A stretch of DNA of 64,000 bases from Candidatus Accumulibacter contiguus (GTDB taxonomy: Bacteria; Pseudomonadota; Gammaproteobacteria; Burkholderiales; Rhodocyclaceae): assembly GCF_012940005.1 (NCBI RefSeq), contig NZ_SPMX01000007.1, positions 62,001 to 126,000 of the forward strand. The letters are read 5' to 3'. Below the pieces are notes generated by a model. The model made no database searches. It worked only from the letters and a program-made list of their open reading frames with translations, and was not told where the DNA came from. The translations under genes were made by a program, and so were the position numbers. Shown piece by piece: positions 38,900 through 48,157 of the stretch. Positions within the stretch are counted from its first letter, which is position 1; each line of letters opens with the position of its first letter.

Positions 38900-39075
38900 C
38901 AGTTGTTCGATGGCCACAACCCCGCCGAGCGCCATATCTGGAAAGCCATCACGCTTTCGCAATCGCAAGATGTCGCGTCGCAAGCAGCAGCCATTCGCGA
39001 TTACCTGGGCATCTCGCTCGATCAGCAGACGGCCTGGAAAACAGAGTGAAACAAGGACAAGGGGAATACATCGCG
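38900..39075. other. gap between helicase remnant and AAA ATPase gene
   Basis: An open frame ending at 39049 reads NPAERHIWKAITLSQSQ, then SQAAAIRDYLGISLD, and might be the tail of another lost gene. I cannot assign it. GGACAAGGGGAA just before 39076 serves as the ribosome-binding region for the ATPase gene. No convincing promoter was found. Confidence 0.3.
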
Positions 39076-40278
39076 ATGAACACAAGTCCCATTACAAGAA
39101 TCGTCATCAAGCGATTCCGCAGCTTTCCCTCGGCGGTTCTCGAACTGGACAATCCCTTGTTCGTGGTGGGGCGCAACGGATCGGGAAAATCGAATCTCGC
39201 CGATGTTTTCAGTTTCGTTGCCGAAGCGATGTCATCCCCGCTTCAGGCAGTATTGGACCGCAAAGGCGGTATTTCGGCCGTGCGCAATCGCAGTTCAGTC
39301 AAGAGTGCTCCTCCCAATTTGGGTCTGGCATTTGAATTCGGTGCATTCAACGGCATCGCGGGGGGCCGGTTCGCGTTCGAGATCAAGGCACTGCCAAACT
39401 ATGGCTTCCGCATAGTGCGGGAGCAATGTCTGGTGTGCGGCAAAAGCGGCATACGCTGGTGGTTTGATCGTTCCGACATATGGAAGAGCAACGCCGATGG
39501 ACTGACACCAGCACTGGAACCCACGGCGCTGGCATTGCCCCTGGTTGGTGGGGACGAGCGCTTTGCTTGCATTTTGAAGGTACTCAGCGCCATGCGCGTT
39601 TACTCCATCGAACCGGCGAAGCTCAGGGAAATGCAGGATCCAGACAGCGGCATCGTACTCAAACCCGACGGTAGCAATGCAGCCAGCGTGCTCCAGGAGT
39701 TGTCACGTGGGGAAAACGCAAAGTCAGTTCGGCAGGAAGTCTTCCGGATTCTCGAGAGCATCGTTCCCGAGACCAAGGCGGTTGCCCACAAAAAGCACGG
39801 CAACAAGTGGTCGATGAGCTTTTCGCAGGAATGGGGAGAGGGCAAGAAGCTGACGTTCGACGCCTTCAGTATGTCCGATGGCACTTTGCGCTCGCTGGGT
39901 CTCATCATGGCGGTTTTTCAGAAGCCGAGTCCCTCTGTACTCGTCATCGAGGAACCGGAAGCCACCATCCATCCCGGTGCATTGGGCGCCGTGCTCGATC
40001 TGATCCGCCGGGCAGCCAAGACTATGCAAGTCGTCGTGACCACCCACAGTCCCGAGTTGCTCGATGCGAAGTGGATCACCGACAACAACCTGCGCATCGT
40101 CTCGTGGCAGGAGGGTGCGTCTCATTTGCTGATGCCTTCCGCCGCGACGCGCGAAGCCATGCGCAGCGATCTCATGGGCGCCGGCGAACTGCTGCGCGCT
40201 AACGCGCTTCACGCTGAGGACTTGTTCGCTAGCGACGATGCCTTGCGCAATGGCAGCCTGTTCGAGACGTTGGCATGA
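39076..40278 (+). CDS. AAA (ABC-like, AAA_21) ATPase of defence operon
   Basis: A 400-aa ATPase with N-terminal VIKRFRSFPSAVLELDNPLF, Walker A VGRNGSGKSNLADVF, a signature-like MSDGTLRSLGLIMAVFQ, Walker B VLVIEEPEATIHPGAL and switch VVVTTHSPELLDAKW. This is the SMC/RecF-like AAA_21 group also found in OLD, PARIS and retron effectors. ATG 39076 follows GGGGAA; a GTG at 39046 is an alternative start. Its TGA overlaps the ATG of a DUF4276 gene (ATGA). ATPase plus DUF4276 pairs are a recurring arrangement in defence islands, in which the ATPase is thought to sense infection and control a TOPRIM-like effector. That role is an inference here. Confidence 0.88.
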   Translation: MNTSPITRIVIKRFRSFPSAVLELDNPLFVVGRNGSGKSNLADVFSFVAEAMSSPLQAVLDRKGGISAVRNRSSVKSAPPNLGLAFEFGAFNGIAGGRFAFEIKALPNYGFRIVREQCLVCGKSGIRWWFDRSDIWKSNADGLTPALEPTALALPLVGGDERFACILKVLSAMRVYSIEPAKLREMQDPDSGIVLKPDGSNAASVLQELSRGENAKSVRQEVFRILESIVPETKAVAHKKHGNKWSMSFSQEWGEGKKLTFDAFSMSDGTLRSLGLIMAVFQKPSPSVLVIEEPEATIHPGALGAVLDLIRRAAKTMQVVVTTHSPELLDAKWITDNNLRIVSWQEGASHLLMPSAATREAMRSDLMGAGELLRANALHAEDLFASDDALRNGSLFETLA

Positions 40279-40899
40279 AGCTGTTCCCGATTGTCGAGGG
40301 CCACGGGGAAGTCGCGGCGGTGCCGGTACTGCTGCGCCGATTGTTATGGGATCATGCGCTGTGCTTTGGCATGGACGTGGGCGCCCCCATCCGTCGTACC
40401 TCGTCCCAATTCCGGCGCGAAGACGAGGTTCGGCGGATGGTCCGATTGGCCCTGCTGCAGCCCGACTGTGCCGCCGTGCTGCTCCTGTTCGATGGCGAGG
40501 ACGACTGTCCTTATGAACTGGCGGCAAAGGTGCGGAACTGGGCGCAAGCCGAGGCTGGGAACGCCCTGCGAAGTTGTCATTGCCTACCGCGAGTACGAGA
40601 CCTGGTTCCTGGCTTCGGTCGAATCCCAGAGGGGACGTTGGAGTATCGCCGACGATGCCCTGGCGCCAGTCGATCCCGAGGCCAAGCGCGATGCCAAGGG
40701 AGCATTGGAAGAGTTCATGCCCAGGTGCCGAGCCTATTCCGAAACGGGCGATCAGGACGCGATGAGCGCCGTGTTCGACATGGCGCTCGCCCACCAGCGA
40801 AACCGATCCTTCCGCAAGTTGGTCAAGGCAGTGGGCGACCTGGCCAGGCAATTGGGCCAGACCGTACCAGCGTGGCCCCCGGTCGGATGGCAGCAATAG
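40275..40899 (+). CDS. DUF4276 protein (TOPRIM/OLD-like), interrupted by one frameshift
   Basis: Translation from ATG 40275 gives MKLFPIVEGHGEVAAVPVLL, VRLALLQPDCAAVLLLFDGE and DDCPYELAAKVRNW. These carry the VEGxGE and D-x-D type motifs of the OLD/TOPRIM fold. Near 40555-40575 the frame must move by one base to reach CEVVIAYREYETWFLASVES and the rest, ending at 40899. Deleting one base, probably a G in GGG, gives 207 aa, the family length. The mod start follows 16 bp later. DUF4276 proteins usually neighbour an AAA ATPase, as here. The shift may be a sequence error. Confidence 0.82.
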
Positions 40900-40915
40900 A
40901 GTGGCATCAGGCGCG

Positions 40916-42535
40916 ATGAGCAAGAAGCAAAAACTCGAACTCACCTGGATCGGCAAGGAGAACCGGCCAAAGCTGGAGCCGCGCATCCTGCTGGAAGACC
41001 CGGCGAAGTCGTACCACGCGAAGCACCGTGTCACCAGTGCCGACTTTTTCGACAACCGGCTCATCTTCGGCGACAACCTGCTGGCGCTGAAGGCGCTGGA
41101 GGGAGAGTTTTCCGGCAAGGTGAAGTGCGTCTTCATCGACCCGCCTTACAACACCGGCAGCGCTTTTACCCATTACGACGACGGGGTGGAGCATTCGATC
41201 TGGCTGTCGCTGATGCGCGACCGGCTGGAGATCATCAAGCGGCTGCTGTCCGACGATGGCTCGCTGTGGATCACCATCGACGACAATGAGGCGCACTACC
41301 TCAAGGTGCTGTGCGATGAGGTTTTTGGGAGAAGGGATTTCGTATCAACCGTAATTTGGGAGAAGAAGTACGCTCCTAAGGCTGACTCGAAACTCCTGTC
41401 GAGTTCCCATGACTTTGTGCTTGTGTACGCCAAAAACGTTGAACGAGTTAAGGTGAATCGCCTGAGCAAGACGGAAAAGCAAACATCTCGGTACACCAAT
41501 CGAGACAACGACTCAAGAGGGCTTTGGAAGGCCGGGGATACATTGCGCAATGAGGTGCGTGATTACGCAGTCTTTCCAGTAAGACTACCGTCAGGTCGTG
41601 AAGTCTGGCCATCGTCAGGAACGAGCTGGCGCTACACAAAGGAAAAATTCGCTGAACTGATTGCGGATAACCGCATTTGGTTCGGTGTTGGCGGAGATGC
41701 GCGGCCGGCGATCAAGCGATTCTTGACTGAAGTTAGCGAAACTATCCCGGCAACAACGATTTGGAAGTACGACGAAGTTGGGCACAACGATGAGGCAAAA
41801 AAGGAAAGCAAGATGCTTTTCAGCGATGACCTTTTCGGCACTCCCAAACCAGAGCGATTGATGCAACGAATAATCGAACTGGCAACGGACCCTGGCGACC
41901 TTATCGTCGACTCCTTCGCCGGTTCCGGCACCACCGGCGCCGTGGCCCACAAGATGGGCCGCCGCTGGATCATGGTGGAGCTCGGCGAGCATTGCCACAC
42001 CCACATCATCCCACGCCTGAAGAAGGTCATCGACGGCGAAGACTCCGGTGGCGTCAGCCAAGCCGTTGGCTGGAAGGGCGGCGGCGGCTTCCGCTACTAC
42101 CGCCTGGCGCCCTCGCTGCTGGAAAAAGACAAGTGGGGCAACTGGGTCATCAACCACGACTACAACGCCGCCATGTTGGCCGAGGCGCTATGCAAGCTGG
42201 AGGGCTTCAGCTATGCACCTTCGGACGCGGTGTATTGGCAGCACGGCCATTCCACCGAGCGGGATTTTGTCTATGTCACCACCGCCAGCCTGACCCATGA
42301 ACAGTTGCAGCAGCTTTCCGACGAGGTGGGGCCGGATCGGTCGTTGCTGGTCCTGTGCACCGCCTTCCGCGCCAAGGCCGATGCCTACCCCAACCTGACG
42401 GTGAAGAAGATTCCCAGGCAGGTGCTGTCGCGCTGCGAGTGGGGTCATGACGATTACTCCCTGCAGGTGGAGAACCTGCCCAAGGAACCGCCCAAGCCCG
42501 GCCAACAGTCATTGTTCGACGGGGGGGAGCCGTGA
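40916..42535 (+). CDS. mod: type III restriction-modification DNA methyltransferase (Mod)
   Basis: This beta-class adenine-N6 methyltransferase has the order expected of Mod: catalytic motif IV first (CVFIDPPYNTGSAF, about residue 73), then a variable target-recognition region (about 130-300), then the AdoMet motif FAGSGTTGAVAHKMGR. The 539-aa product begins MSKKQKLELTWIGKENRPK. The target-recognition part (about 41320-41850) is visibly more AT-rich than the flanks, as expected of a swapped specificity domain. Mod is needed for both methylation and cleavage with Res. The stop overlaps the GTG of the next short gene (GTGA). Confidence 0.93.
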   Translation: MSKKQKLELTWIGKENRPKLEPRILLEDPAKSYHAKHRVTSADFFDNRLIFGDNLLALKALEGEFSGKVKCVFIDPPYNTGSAFTHYDDGVEHSIWLSLMRDRLEIIKRLLSDDGSLWITIDDNEAHYLKVLCDEVFGRRDFVSTVIWEKKYAPKADSKLLSSSHDFVLVYAKNVERVKVNRLSKTEKQTSRYTNRDNDSRGLWKAGDTLRNEVRDYAVFPVRLPSGREVWPSSGTSWRYTKEKFAELIADNRIWFGVGGDARPAIKRFLTEVSETIPATTIWKYDEVGHNDEAKKESKMLFSDDLFGTPKPERLMQRIIELATDPGDLIVDSFAGSGTTGAVAHKMGRRWIMVELGEHCHTHIIPRLKKVIDGEDSGGVSQAVGWKGGGGFRYYRLAPSLLEKDKWGNWVINHDYNAAMLAEALCKLEGFSYAPSDAVYWQHGHSTERDFVYVTTASLTHEQLQQLSDEVGPDRSLLVLCTAFRAKADAYPNLTVKKIPRQVLSRCEWGHDDYSLQVENLPKEPPKPGQQSLFDGGEP

Positions 42536-42789
42536 GCGATGTCCTGCCGACCGGAGAATTCCTGCTTTACCAGAGCGAAGATGCGCAGACACGGGTGCAG
42601 TTGCGTGTTGCCGAGGGAACGGTATGGATGACGCAGAAGCAGTTGGCCGAGCTGTATCAAGTCAGCGTGCCGGCCATTGCCCAGCATGTGCGCAATGTAT
42701 TTGCCGAACGTGACTTTGAGGCGTCGATCAGCGTACAGGTTAAGCAGTTGGAGAAGACGGCCAAGAAGAGCAAGGGGAAGAAGGAATGA
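42532..42789 (+). CDS. short RhuM-like DNA-binding protein between mod and res
   Basis: The 85-aa product matches only the N-terminus of the RhuM virulence-protein family: GEFLLYQSEDAQTRVQLRV, VWMTQKQLAELYQVSVPAIA and QHVRNVFAERDF, a likely helix-turn-helix. It then ends in a Lys-rich tail (LEKTAKKSKGKKE) instead of the roughly 250 further residues of full RhuM. It is joined by four-base overlaps both upstream (GTGA with mod) and downstream (ATGA with res). It therefore looks like a maintained short gene rather than random debris, although a deletion that happened to fuse in phase cannot be excluded. Confidence 0.7.
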   Translation: MSDVLPTGEFLLYQSEDAQTRVQLRVAEGTVWMTQKQLAELYQVSVPAIAQHVRNVFAERDFEASISVQVKQLEKTAKKSKGKKE

Positions 42790-45471
42790 ACCGCCACGTC
42801 AACGCTATCGCCGGCCGCCTTAGTCTGCGCCATCCGCAGCGCCGCTCGCTGGAAATCCTCGACCGCATTACCGAGATTGCCCCACCGGGCAAGGGCGCCG
42901 ATGTCGCGATCCTGCTGAAGGCCATCCGCAGCGAGTTCCCGTCGGTGACGGATTTCGAGCGCGATTTCCCTTCGTTGTGCTTCGCGCTGGCCACCGGCGT
43001 GGGCAAGACGCGGCTGATGGGCGCTTTCATCAGCTATCTGCACCTGGCGCACGGCATCGACAATTTTTTTTGTGCTGGCGCCGAACCTGACCATCTACAA
43101 TAAGCTGATTGCCGATTTCAGCGACCGCAATCACCCCAAGTACGTGTTCCGCGGCATCGCGGAATTCGCTGTAAACGCGCCCTCGATCATCACCGGCGAC
43201 AACTACGACCAGCACGACCCGCGCAGCGACACGCTCTTCGGCGGCGTGCGCATCAACATCTTCAACATTTCCAAGATCAATTCCGAAGTGCGCGGGGGCA
43301 AGTCGCCGCGCATCAAACGGCTGTCGGAATACATCGGCGAGAGCTACTTCGATTATCTGGCCGGTTTGCCGGATCTGGTGATGCTGATGGATGAATCGCA
43401 TCGCTACCGCGCCAGCGCCGGCATTCGCGCCATCAACGAATTGAAGCCGATCCTGGGCCTGGAACTGACCGCGACGCCGTTTGTGGAGACCCCGCGCGGC
43501 GCGCTGGCATTCAAGAACGTGATTGTCGACTACCCGCTGGGCCGCGCCATGGCTGATGGATTCGTCAAGGAACCGGCGGTGGTCACGCGCAAGAACTTCA
43601 ACCCGGCGGGCATGTCGGCGCAGGAGATCGAACGGCTGAAACTGGAAGACGGCGTGCGCCTGCACGAAAGCGTCAAGGTGGAGCTGGAGACTTACGCACG
43701 TGAGAGCGAGAAGCCCATCGTCAAGCCTTTCCTGCTGGTGATTGCCCGCGATACGACTCATGCCGGACAACTTTCCGTGCTGATCAAGTCCGACAACTTC
43801 TTCGAGGGCCGCTACCGCGACAAGGTCATCCAGGTAGATTCGAGCAAGACCGGGGCCGAAGAAGAAGAGATGATTTCAAAGCTACTCAAGGTGGAGAACA
43901 CCGACGAGCCGACGGAGATCGTGATTCACGTCAACATGCTCAAGGAGGGCTGGGACGTGACCAACCTCTACACCATCGTGCCGCTGCGGGCGGCCAATGC
44001 CCGCATCCTCATCGAGCAGTCCATCGGGCGCGGCCTGCGTCTGCCCTATGGCAAGCGCACCGGCGTGACGGCCGTGGATCGGCTGAACATCGTCGCCCAC
44101 GACAAGTTTCAGGAGATCATCGCCGAGGCCAACAAGCCGGACTCGGCGATCCACTTGCAAACCCTCGTGCTGGATGCGGATGCGCTCGGGCAGAAAACGA
44201 CCACGGTGGTGTCGCAATCGCAACTGGCCACCAAACTGGGCTTGACGCCTGCCCACGCAACCAGCAGCACGACGGTGGCCGGCCAGGATCAAGCGCCTGC
44301 CTTCACCAAGCGGGAAGAGCAGAAAGTCGCGCAGATCACCTACGAGGTCATCCGCAAGCTGGAACACCAGCCGCAGACGCTGCCCAGCATCGAGTACCTG
44401 AAGAAGCCCGAAATTCAGGCCGCCATCGTCAGGGCGGTCGAGGAACAGCACCAGCCGACTCAACTGGAACTGGACGGGGTGACGCAGAAGCCGGACTTTG
44501 CGGCCGTGGTGGCAAAGACGGTCGAGCTTGTCACGCAGCAGACCATTGACATTCCGCGCATTCTGGTGGTGCCCAGGGGTGAGGTGAAATCAGGCTTCAA
44601 AGCCTTCACGCTGAAGCTGGATACCTTGAGGTACCCGGCGGTTTCCGACGAACTCTGGATACAGCACCTGCGCACCAATCAACTGGAAGTGGTTTCAGTG
44701 AGCCGTGGCGGCATCGACGAAGCGCGGCTGGAAGACTATGTCGTCAGCGGCCTGGTGGATTTCGACGATATTTCCTACGACGAACACGCCGATCTGCTCT
44801 ACGACCTGGCTACCCAGACCGTGCAGCACTTCAAGAGTTACCTGACCGAAGAGGACACCCGCAAGGTACTACGTTGCTATCAGCGGGACATTGCGCGCTT
44901 CATCCACGCCCAGATGCAGGCGCATTACTGGGAGGACGTAGCCGGCCATGAGGTGAAAATCAGTAAGGGTTTTACCGAGCTGAAGCAGAGCGCCTACTCG
45001 CATTCCGCACAGGAGCCGCCTGCCAACTATCGGGTGGAGCCGACCGACAAGAGCAACATGGCCAAGTACCTGTTCGGCGGCTTCCAGAAGTGTCTGTATC
45101 CGGTGCAGAAATTCGATTCCGATTCGGAGCGCAAGCTGGCGGTGATTCTGGAACGTGATTCAATCAAGTGGTTCAAGCCCGCCAAGGGCCAGTTCCAGAT
45201 TTACTACCAAACCGGGGAGGATCATCCGGAATACCAGCCGGACTTCGTTGCCGAAACTGCTGCAACGATCTACATGCTGGAACCCAAGAAGCGCACGGAG
45301 CTTGAAGACCCGATTGTCGTCGCCAAGAAGGAAGCCGCCGTAAAGTGGTGCGCGAATGCCTCGGACCATGCAGCAAGTTACGGTGGCAAGCCTTGGCGTT
45401 ACGTGCTAATTCCGCATGACGCGATCGCTGAGAACATTACGCTTGAGGGATTCGCGGCACGGTTTGGTTGA
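42786..45471 (+). CDS. res: type III restriction enzyme Res subunit, interrupted by one frameshift
   Basis: Res is the helicase-nuclease of type III systems. The N-terminal part (MNRHVNAIAGRLSLRHPQRR, Walker A ALATGVGKTRLMGAFISY) is in one frame to HGIDNFF. The continuation VLAPNLTIYNKLIADF is one base out, caused by a T8 run (43064-43071); removing one T gives 894 aa. Later motifs are LMDESHRYRAS (DEAH-type box), ELTATPFVETPRG, VNMLKEGWDVTNLYTIVPL, QSIGRGLRLPYG and a C-terminal PD-(D/E)xK-like nuclease site (PDFVAETAATIYMLEPKK). If the shift is real the enzyme is dead, and Mod would act as an orphan methylase. Confidence 0.9.
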
Positions 45472-45552
45472 GTTTGTCCCGCTGTCTAAGTGATTCTGTA
45501 CCCGGCAGCCCAGGTGCAGGCGCAGAATGGCTGGCTGGCTGGCTGATCAACA

Positions 45553-46377
45553 ATGATGCACAGGAAACCTATCCCAATCATGCGACTCTGGAGTATCGTG
45601 CCATTGATGCTCACGCTGTCCTCAGGGGCCTATTCTGATGCGCAACAGGGCATCGACTGCCTGCTGAAAGCCTACCCAGGGTTTCTGAGTGGAAAAGACG
45701 GCAATACCCTGTTCTTGGCAGATGGTCATCGCCTGCCTTACGGCTCAGGAAGTCAGGGCAACTTCGAGGAGCGGCTTGACCACGCTGATCTGCATGATCA
45801 GATGAGTCAATGCTATTCGCCGGGCTTTCCGGTCGATCCGCCCGGGTTCAACGAAGATCCGGGGCGCATGCGAGATGAGCGGTTCTTCAAACGCCTTTAC
45901 GGTGAGGATAAACTTGCCGTACAGCGAAATATCCTTCAGGTGACCTGGGCCCCGACAGGCAAATCCCTGCCATTCAGCCGAGTCGCCAGCGCGGACCAAG
46001 CGCTGATGCGAGTCGGCAAGGCCATCGCCGCTCGTCCCGAGCTTCGGCATCTCGTCTCCAGCCCGGTAGGAACACTCAAGTGGCGAACCATACACGGAAC
46101 CCAACGGACCAGCAGCCACAGCTTTGGTATCGCTATTGATTTCAAGCTCCCGCACGGGCTGGGCCAGTATTGGCGCTGGGCAGGGTGCCTACCCGGAAAA
46201 GCCTGCGCTTACCCGGAACGTGTTCTGGAGGATCGAGGCTTGCAGGACGTGGTGAAGATTTTTGAGGCCAACGGCTTTATCTGGGGCGGAAAATGGTTCC
46301 ACTTTGACACCATTCATTTCGAATACCGTCCAGAGCTGCTCGTGGCCGAATGCACTTGCACAAGCCGGGGGCAATGA
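45553..46377 (+). CDS. M15-type D-Ala-D-Ala carboxypeptidase/endopeptidase, exported
   Basis: A 274-aa protein with an N-terminal signal region (IMRLWSIVPLMLTLSSGAYS, start possibly ATG 45580). Zinc-site motifs of the M15 peptidase family are SSHSFGIAIDF (SxHxxGxAxD) at about 195-205 and KWFHFDTIHFEYRPEL near the end (second His ligand and catalytic residues). It is likely periplasmic and acts on peptidoglycan cross-links or stem peptides. The reading frame continues past its TGA directly into the next gene (TGA, one codon, ATG), so both share one frame. Confidence 0.85.
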   Translation: MMHRKPIPIMRLWSIVPLMLTLSSGAYSDAQQGIDCLLKAYPGFLSGKDGNTLFLADGHRLPYGSGSQGNFEERLDHADLHDQMSQCYSPGFPVDPPGFNEDPGRMRDERFFKRLYGEDKLAVQRNILQVTWAPTGKSLPFSRVASADQALMRVGKAIAARPELRHLVSSPVGTLKWRTIHGTQRTSSHSFGIAIDFKLPHGLGQYWRWAGCLPGKACAYPERVLEDRGLQDVVKIFEANGFIWGGKWFHFDTIHFEYRPELLVAECTCTSRGQ

Positions 46378-46380
46378 TTC

Positions 46381-47340
46381 ATGTGGTTCGATCTCGCTTC
46401 ACTAACCAAGCCGCTTGTCACGACGCCGCTGGCTCTGAAGCACCTGGACCTTGATCGTGACCTGCGCACTCTTCCCGTCCTGTCGGATTTTCGCAACCGG
46501 ACGTGGCCTTTGACGGCGCGCCAACTGCTCTCGCACACGGCGGGTTTGCCGCCATGGCTTCCGTATAATGGCGTTCCGCTGGCTCAGCAACTCGCCGCCC
46601 CCTTTCCCTGGAATCGACACCCTCTGCTGGTAAAGCCAGTCGCAGAATTCGGCGAATTTCCGGCCTGCTATTCGGACCTTGGGTTCCGTGTGCTGGCTGA
46701 GGCCGTCGAAGCGGTCAGTGGCGGCTCCTGGGCGAAACTTGGGCAACAGATGACTGGTCTCGTGCCAGCTCCGTGGAGTGAGGCGCCAATCACACTTCCG
46801 CCCGGGCCGGACCAGGAGGCCTGGCTCCTTGCCGCCAACAACATTGCCTTTCCGGAAGGCATGGCGAACCTGCCGCACGATGCGAATGCGCGAGCCGGGA
46901 TGATCGGCCACGCCGGCTTCGCTGCGAATGCCCAACTTCTGTTGCCGTGGCTCATGGCATGGCGGACGACTCATGCACCGAACATGGCGCTCGCGCATGC
47001 ACGATCCGTCGACGGCACCGTTTGGGGACTTGGGCTTTGGCGCGTATTGAACGGCCCTGGCCAGTTCGGCGAACTGCTGGAACGTTTGCCACTGAACGGC
47101 ATTTGTCGAGTCATCGAGTTCAGCGGGACGGACATGCCGCCGCACTTGCCCAATGTGCCCCCCACCGGAATCAGTCAATCGTGGTGGATGCATACGGGCT
47201 TTACGGGCCCGGCGATGTTTTTTCGCCCCGACGACGCGAGTTGCATCTGTCTCCTGGCTCACAGACGCGGGCCCGAAGGAGGACTTCTGGACCCACTGGC
47301 GATTCATCGGCGACGCTACGCCATGCTGACTCAACTATGA
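46381..47340 (+). CDS. beta-lactamase-like (class C/PBP4*-type) serine hydrolase, N-terminally short
   Basis: The three active-site elements of SxxK serine hydrolases are present: ASLTK (residues 6-10), YSD (in CYSDLGFRVLAEAVEAVSG) and HTG (WWMHTGFTGPAMFF). LLSHTAGLPPWLPY is also typical. The frame starts MWFDLASLTKP, so the SxxK serine is residue 7 and the usual first 40-60 residues are missing. The preceding M15 gene is in the same frame, separated by only TGA and one codon. No signal peptide of its own is seen. It could be a truncated gene, a former fusion, or a product made by stop read-through. Confidence 0.75.
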   Translation: MWFDLASLTKPLVTTPLALKHLDLDRDLRTLPVLSDFRNRTWPLTARQLLSHTAGLPPWLPYNGVPLAQQLAAPFPWNRHPLLVKPVAEFGEFPACYSDLGFRVLAEAVEAVSGGSWAKLGQQMTGLVPAPWSEAPITLPPGPDQEAWLLAANNIAFPEGMANLPHDANARAGMIGHAGFAANAQLLLPWLMAWRTTHAPNMALAHARSVDGTVWGLGLWRVLNGPGQFGELLERLPLNGICRVIEFSGTDMPPHLPNVPPTGISQSWWMHTGFTGPAMFFRPDDASCICLLAHRRGPEGGLLDPLAIHRRRYAMLTQL

Positions 47341-47365
47341 CCCGCCTTCCCGTGTGTAAGCTTAC

Positions 47366-48157
47366 ATGGTGATGATCAGACATCTGCGGATCGTGTTGAT
47401 CTTTGCCTTGGCCGCTTGTGGGTCGCCACCGAAGATGCCTGCGCAAGCCCCAGACGAACAACCGACAGCACAGGAGACCGCACCCCAGGCCGACAGTCCG
47501 GAATCGCCGGAATCGCCCGCATCACCGCAGCTGGGTTACTGGAGGTACAAGATCATTGCAGCCGCAAACGCTGAATGGGTCTACTTCGGCCAGCAGACGG
47601 TCGTGATCGATGGCGACGACGAGAGCATTCCGCGTGTGGGAATCTGGGAAGATGACGATCACGACCACAGTGATCGGATCAACCAGTATTGGCGCGCAGT
47701 CGGCAAGTACCGGCTGTCCGGTTACGACTGCAGAGAACCGTGGTCCGCTGCCTTCATCAGCTGGATCATGCAGACGGCGGGTGTGCCAAAAGACCTGTTC
47801 CCTCCAAGCAGCGCCCACCGCTTGTATCTCAACCGTCTTCTTGCCAACGCCCACGATCCATTCGCCGTCTTTATGCCGCACACCATCCAGCAATACAAAC
47901 CCCAACCCGGGGATTTGATCTGTGCCACCCGAAGCAAGGTCGAGCCTCAAGAACTGGTGGAAACTCTACCGGACTCACTCAACTCGAGGCTGCATTGCGA
48001 TATCGTTGTGCAAACCAACGGGCGAACCTTGCAAGCCATTGGCGGCAATGTTCGCAATTCCGTTTCAAAAACCATTTTGACCCTGTCCCCGGATGGCTAC
48101 TTGCAATATGCGGGCCAAAGGCCATGGTTTCTCATCATCGAGAATCGCCTGGACTGA
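47366..48157 (+). CDS. DUF2272 lipoprotein (NlpC/P60- or CHAP-like)
   Basis: A 263-aa lipoprotein has signal peptide and lipobox (LIFALAACGSPP, Cys at about 19), a Pro/Glu/Ser-rich linker and a DUF2272 domain. The domain shows RLSGYDCREPWSAAFISWIM (candidate catalytic Cys), SSAHRLYLNRL, YKPQPGDLICATR and LHCDIVVQTNGRTLQAIGGN (candidate His/Asp). The layout resembles cysteine peptidases/amidases of the NlpC/P60-CHAP group that act on peptidoglycan, though activity is unproven. It is the third consecutive cell-wall-type gene; ATG 47366 lies 26 bp after the serine hydrolase. Confidence 0.8.
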   Translation: MVMIRHLRIVLIFALAACGSPPKMPAQAPDEQPTAQETAPQADSPESPESPASPQLGYWRYKIIAAANAEWVYFGQQTVVIDGDDESIPRVGIWEDDDHDHSDRINQYWRAVGKYRLSGYDCREPWSAAFISWIMQTAGVPKDLFPPSSAHRLYLNRLLANAHDPFAVFMPHTIQQYKPQPGDLICATRSKVEPQELVETLPDSLNSRLHCDIVVQTNGRTLQAIGGNVRNSVSKTILTLSPDGYLQYAGQRPWFLIIENRLD

